Source: Brevundimonas sp. (GTDB lineage Bacteria > Pseudomonadota > Alphaproteobacteria > Caulobacterales > Caulobacteraceae). Taken from it: a stretch of 7,832 bases of DNA. Location: the NCBI GenBank assembly GCA_015234495.1, contig JADGMZ010000026.1, positions 1 to 7,832 on the forward strand, in the 5' to 3' direction. Position 1 is the first letter of the stretch. Every line of letters begins with the position of its first letter. Positions 5,044 through 7,832 of this stretch are shown here, piece after piece. The position numbers and the translations under genes are program-made. A model generated the notes under the pieces. The model was not told the origin of the DNA. It did no database searches and worked only from the letters and a program-made list of their open reading frames with translations.

Positions 5044-6876
5044 ATGCGCCGTCAGACCATCCTCGCCGCCGCCAGCTGTCTGACGCTGGTTCTCGCCGCC
5101 GGCCCGGTCCTGGCCCAGTCGGTCGAGCCGCTGTCCGCGGGGACGACCGTCGAGGGCGAGATCGGCGACGGCGACCTGACCGCGGTCGAGGACTCCTACC
5201 GGTACGATGACTACGCCGTCGCCGCGCGCGCGGGCCAGCGCTTCGAGGCCGTGCTCCAGTCGTCCCAGTTCGACGCCTTTCTGGAAGTGTTCCCGCCGGA
5301 CGAATCCGCGGAAGCCCTGGCGGCCGACGACGACGGCCTGGGCGAGGGCACCGACTCCCGCCTGCGCTTCACCGCGCCGGCCGCGGGGACCTACATCCTG
5401 CGCGCCCGCCCGCTATCGGGCCTCGAGGGCGGCGCCTATACGCTGCGCCTGACCGAGCGTTCGCCCGCGCCGCGTCCGCCGCGCCCGTCGACGATTCGTC
5501 TCGGCCAGACCCTCGATGGCGAGATCACCGCCCGCGACCCCGAGACCGATGACGGCCGGCCCTACGACGCCTTCAGCTTCCGGGCCCGTCAGGGCGAGCG
5601 GTTCGAGGTCGCCCTCGACAGCGACGCCTTCGATCCCACGCTGAGCCTCGGCCATGTCGTCGGCGGCGCCTTCGTCGAGTTGGCCGCGAACGACGACGGG
5701 GCCGGAACGGGCCTCAACGCCCGGCTCGTGTTCACGGCGCCGGCCGCCGGCGAATATCTGATCCGGGCGACGCCGTTCGACATGGGCGGGGCCGGCGACT
5801 ACCGCCTGTCGCTGCGGGAGGGGCCGCCGCCCGTCGCGGCCGACGCCATCGCCATCGGCGACACGGTCGAGGGCCGGCTTACGGAAGACGACCCCAAGGG
5901 CGAGCGCGGCGCCCCCGCCGACGCCTGGCGGTTCGAAGGTCGCGAAGGCCAGCGCATCCGCATCGACATGATGTCGTCGGCCTTCGACACCTATCTGGAG
6001 CTGTTCGACGAGAACCACGTCAGCCTTGACCAGGATGACGACGGCGGGCCCGACGGCACGGATTCCCGGATCACCTTCACCCTGCCGCGGACGGGCCCCT
6101 ATCTGATCGAGGCCCGCGCCTACGCCGAAGCGACGGGCGCCTACAGCCTGTCGATCGTCGAGGTCGAGCCCGAGCGCGCGCCCGAGCCCATCGCCTTCGG
6201 CGCCTCGCTGCAGGGCGAGATCGGCGAGGACGATCCGCGCGACAATGACGACCGCGGCTACGACGCCTTCGCCTTCTCGGGCGTCAAGGGCCAGCGCATC
6301 GAGGTCATCATGCGCTCGGGCGACTTCGACACCTTCCTGCAGATCGGCCGCGCCGGCGAGCGCTTCAGCGCCCTGGCCTCCGACGACGACGGTCTGATGG
6401 AGGGGACCGACTCCCGACTGAACTTCATCCTGCCCGAGGACGGCGACTATGTGCTGCGCGCCCTGCCGCTCGGCTCCGACGCCAAGGGCCTGTACGCCCT
6501 CGAGCTGACCGACCGGGGGCCGCAGCCGCAGCCCGGCGGCATCCTGATCGGCTCCACCGCCTGGGGAACCCTGACCGCCAACGACGCCACCACCGACAGC
6601 AACAGCGCCTACGACGCCTGGCGCATCGTCGTCCGGGAGGACGAAAAGCTGCTCATCACCATGGTGTCCAACGACGTCGACAGCTTCATCACCATCGGAC
6701 GCGAGAAGGACGACGGGCGCTTCGAGGTGCTGGGCTCCGATGACGACGGCCTGACCGACACCCACGCCCGCCTGGAATGGACCGCCCCCTCCGACGGAAC
6801 CTTCGAGATCCGCGCCGGCGCCTATCAGTACGGCCAGCTGGGGGTCTACGCCCTGACGGTCGAGAAACAGCCCTGA
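5044..6876 (+). CDS. Secreted protein of five PPC-like repeats, no enzyme domain
   Basis: A 610-residue protein. A signal peptide (about 1-24, with Val-Leu-Ala before Gln25) is followed by five tandem domains at about 27-137, 150-258, 268-372, 382-489 and 499-607, resembling the bacterial pre-peptidase C-terminal (PPC) beta-sandwich. Each repeat carries the same series: a Gly-Glu-Ile/Leu type strand, Tyr-Asp-Ala-Phe or Asp-Ala-Trp, a basic-Gly-Gln/Glu-Arg turn, Phe-Asp (77, 197, 315, 429; Val-Asp at 545-546), an acidic Asp-Asp-Asp-Gly loop (95, 331, 447, 566; Asn-Asp-Asp-Gly at 216), then Pro-x-x-Gly-x-Tyr and a closing Tyr-x-Leu strand. Short Pro-rich linkers join most repeats. PPC domains normally flank secreted proteases; here no protease, anchor or membrane helix is seen. 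The mature protein is strongly acidic. The related collagenase domains bind calcium, which makes calcium binding at the Asp loops possible (inference). The role is unknown; it is probably periplasmic or exported. The gene sits 25 bases before fni. Confidence 0.9.
   Translation: MRRQTILAAASCLTLVLAAGPVLAQSVEPLSAGTTVEGEIGDGDLTAVEDSYRYDDYAVAARAGQRFEAVLQSSQFDAFLEVFPPDESAEALAADDDGLGEGTDSRLRFTAPAAGTYILRARPLSGLEGGAYTLRLTERSPAPRPPRPSTIRLGQTLDGEITARDPETDDGRPYDAFSFRARQGERFEVALDSDAFDPTLSLGHVVGGAFVELAANDDGAGTGLNARLVFTAPAAGEYLIRATPFDMGGAGDYRLSLREGPPPVAADAIAIGDTVEGRLTEDDPKGERGAPADAWRFEGREGQRIRIDMMSSAFDTYLELFDENHVSLDQDDDGGPDGTDSRITFTLPRTGPYLIEARAYAEATGAYSLSIVEVEPERAPEPIAFGASLQGEIGEDDPRDNDDRGYDAFAFSGVKGQRIEVIMRSGDFDTFLQIGRAGERFSALASDDDGLMEGTDSRLNFILPEDGDYVLRALPLGSDAKGLYALELTDRGPQPQPGGILIGSTAWGTLTANDATTDSNSAYDAWRIVVREDEKLLITMVSNDVDSFITIGREKDDGRFEVLGSDDDGLTDTHARLEWTAPSDGTFEIRAGAYQYGQLGVYALTVEKQP
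5122..6864 (+). repeat. Five tandem PPC-like domain repeats (protein level)
   Basis: The repeat period is 114-120 residues measured between successive Phe/Val-Asp positions (77, 197, 315, 429, 546). The Asp-rich loop codons begin at bases 5326, 5689, 6034, 6382 and 6739. Similarity is at the protein motif level; the DNA copies are too diverged to be recent duplicates. Repeats 1, 3 and 4 share Gly-Thr-Asp-Ser-Arg after the Asp loop, repeat 2 has Gly-Leu-Asn-Ala-Arg and repeat 5 has Asp-Thr-His-Ala-Arg. Confidence 0.85.
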
Positions 6877-6890
6877 CATCCGGCCACGGC

Positions 6891-6894
6891 GGAG
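6891..6894 (+). promoter_or_regulatory. Shine-Dalgarno of fni, decides a TTG start
   Basis: GGAG seven bases before the TTG at 6902. There is no in-frame ATG or GTG between the upstream in-frame stop (6854) and this point, so the site supports TTG as the initiator. Confidence 0.75.
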
Positions 6895-6901
6895 TAGCGT
6901 T

Positions 6902-7832
6902 TTGCCCAGGATCACCGCCCGCAAGGACCAGCACCTGGACGTGATCCTCGCCGGCAAGGCGCGTCACGGCCGCGACAGCGGCTTCGCCGACATCCGCTTC
7001 GTGCACGAGGCCCTGCCGGACCTCGATCATGGCAAGATCGACCTCGGCGCCGACTTTCTCGGCCGCCGGCTCAAGGCCCCCTTGCTGATCAGCGCCATGA
7101 CCGGCGGGCCGAAGCGGGCCGAGGCCATCAACGCCCGTCTCGCCGAGGCGGCCCAGCACCTCGGCATCGCGCTCGCCGTCGGCTCCCAGCGCGCGGCGCT
7201 CGAGGCCGAGGGCCCGACCCCCGGCCTCGACATGGCCGTGCGCCTCAAGGCCCCGGACACGCCGATCCTCGCCAATATCGGCGCCGCCCAGCTGACCCGC
7301 GGCTTCGGCGTCGACGAGGCGCGGCGCGTCCTCGACATGATCGCCGCCGACGCCTTGGTGGTGCACCTCAATCCGCTGCAGGAAGCCTGCCAGCCCGAGG
7401 GCGACCGCGACTGGTGGGGCGTCGGCGCGGCGCTGGAAGCCCTGATCAAGGCGCTGGACGCTCCGGTCGTGGTCAAGGAGACGGGGGCCGGCATCTCCGC
7501 CGCCACCGCCCGGCGCCTGGCCGACATGGGGGTGGCGGCCATCGACGTGGCCGGCGCCGGCGGCTCCAACTGGGCCAGCGTCGAGGGCGAACGCGCCAGC
7601 GACCCCGCCGACAAGGCCCACGCCGCCGCCTTCGCCGACTGGGGCCTGCCCGCCGCCCGCGCCATCGTTGAGGTCCGCGCCGCCTGCCCGAAGACCCTGA
7701 TCATCGGATCGGGCGGAATCGCCGACGGGGTCGACGCCGCCAGGGCCATCCGCCTGGGCGCCGATATGGTCGGTCAGGCGGCGGGCGTGCTCAAGGCCGC
7801 CACCGTCTCGACGGAGGCGGTGGTCGATCACT
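6902..7832 (+). CDS. fni: Isopentenyl-diphosphate delta-isomerase, type 2 (FMN-dependent), 3' end outside window
   Basis: This enzyme interconverts isopentenyl and dimethylallyl diphosphate using reduced FMN and Mg2+, balancing the two C5 units for isoprenoids such as quinones, carotenoids and undecaprenol. The 310 residues visible form most of the TIM barrel; the family is usually about 340-350, so roughly 30-40 are missing. Motifs seen: Arg-Lys-Asp-Gln-His (7-11), Ser-Ala-Met-Thr-Gly-Gly (64-69), Gly-Ser-Gln-Arg (94-97), Asn-Ile-Gly-Ala (125-128), His-Leu-Asn-Pro-Leu-Gln-Glu (155-161, with the Gln and Glu expected for Mg/substrate and catalysis), Lys-Glu-Thr-Gly-Ala-Gly (192-197), Ala-Gly-Ala-Gly-Gly-Ser-Asn-Trp (217-224) and the phosphate-binding Gly-Ser-Gly-Gly-Ile (269-273). 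The TTG start is supported by a GGAG and by the N-terminal motif falling at its normal distance. With 25 bases to the PPC gene, co-transcription is likely. The type 2 enzyme is unrelated to type 1 Idi. Confidence 0.96.
   Translation, partial: MPRITARKDQHLDVILAGKARHGRDSGFADIRFVHEALPDLDHGKIDLGADFLGRRLKAPLLISAMTGGPKRAEAINARLAEAAQHLGIALAVGSQRAALEAEGPTPGLDMAVRLKAPDTPILANIGAAQLTRGFGVDEARRVLDMIAADALVVHLNPLQEACQPEGDRDWWGVGAALEALIKALDAPVVVKETGAGISAATARRLADMGVAAIDVAGAGGSNWASVEGERASDPADKAHAAAFADWGLPAARAIVEVRAACPKTLIIGSGGIADGVDAARAIRLGADMVGQAAGVLKAATVSTEAVVDH

Noticed and set aside
3848..5083. A 411-codon plus-strand open frame across folD
   Set aside because: FolD on the other strand has every catalytic motif. 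The plus reading is Arg/Gly/His-rich with no domain features.
5413..6957. A 514-codon open frame on the minus strand opposite the PPC-repeat gene
   Set aside because: The plus strand has a signal peptide, a Shine-Dalgarno and five coherent repeats. The antisense reading is a Gly/Ala/Val/Asp-rich shadow produced by high GC and shows no recognisable motif.
6689..7831. A 380-codon minus-strand open frame opposite fni
   Set aside because: It overlaps both the PPC gene and fni, whose type 2 isomerase motifs are unambiguous; its composition is that of an antisense GC-rich shadow.
1..7832. CRISPR arrays, tRNA/rRNA genes, insertion sequences, attachment sites, defence or phage genes
   Set aside because: I looked for spaced direct repeats, cloverleaf-like segments, transposase motifs and terminal inverted repeats and saw none; coding density leaves no room for large non-coding elements.

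Overview
The window is a gene-dense, very GC-rich stretch of bacterial chromosome with strong G/C bias at third codon positions. The gene content (LemA with two TPM proteins, a type 2 isopentenyl-diphosphate isomerase, a paired PLD and EEP phosphodiesterase) and the codon use suggest an alphaproteobacterium, most likely in the Caulobacterales (Brevundimonas-like). That assignment is inference from gene content and composition. I see no insertion sequence, phage gene, tRNA, rRNA or CRISPR array.

Layout. (1) Bases 1-958, plus strand: the 3' part of a phospholipase D family gene whose first HKD half lies outside the window. (2) Bases 948-1682, minus strand: a cytosolic endonuclease/exonuclease/phosphatase (EEP) family protein, convergent with the PLD gene and overlapping it by 11 bases. 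(3) Bases 1779-3963, minus strand: a tightly coupled set of three genes, lemA, a secreted TPM protein with a glycine-rich tail, and a membrane TPM protein, with overlaps of 4 and 7 bases. (4) Bases 4025-4948, minus strand: folD, 61 bases upstream of lemA and probably able to feed transcription into it. (5) Bases 5044-6876, plus strand: a secreted protein made of five PPC-like beta-sandwich repeats and nothing else, divergent from folD across a 95-base spacer that probably holds both promoters. (6) Bases 6902 to the window end, plus strand: FMN-dependent type 2 isopentenyl-diphosphate isomerase (fni), with a TTG start behind a good Shine-Dalgarno and its last few dozen residues missing.

How the genes relate. 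FolD (one-carbon folate metabolism) and Fni (isoprenoid supply) are cytosolic metabolic enzymes. The LemA/TPM/TPM group and the PPC protein are envelope or secreted proteins of poorly known function. The PLD and EEP proteins are both phosphodiesterase-superfamily enzymes. The longest stretch without a gene is 96 bases (1683-1778), so the region is almost fully coding. Most of the window is recognisable at family level. The parts with least known biology are the LemA/TPM/TPM module and the stand-alone PPC array; I see no clear case for a wholly new system.
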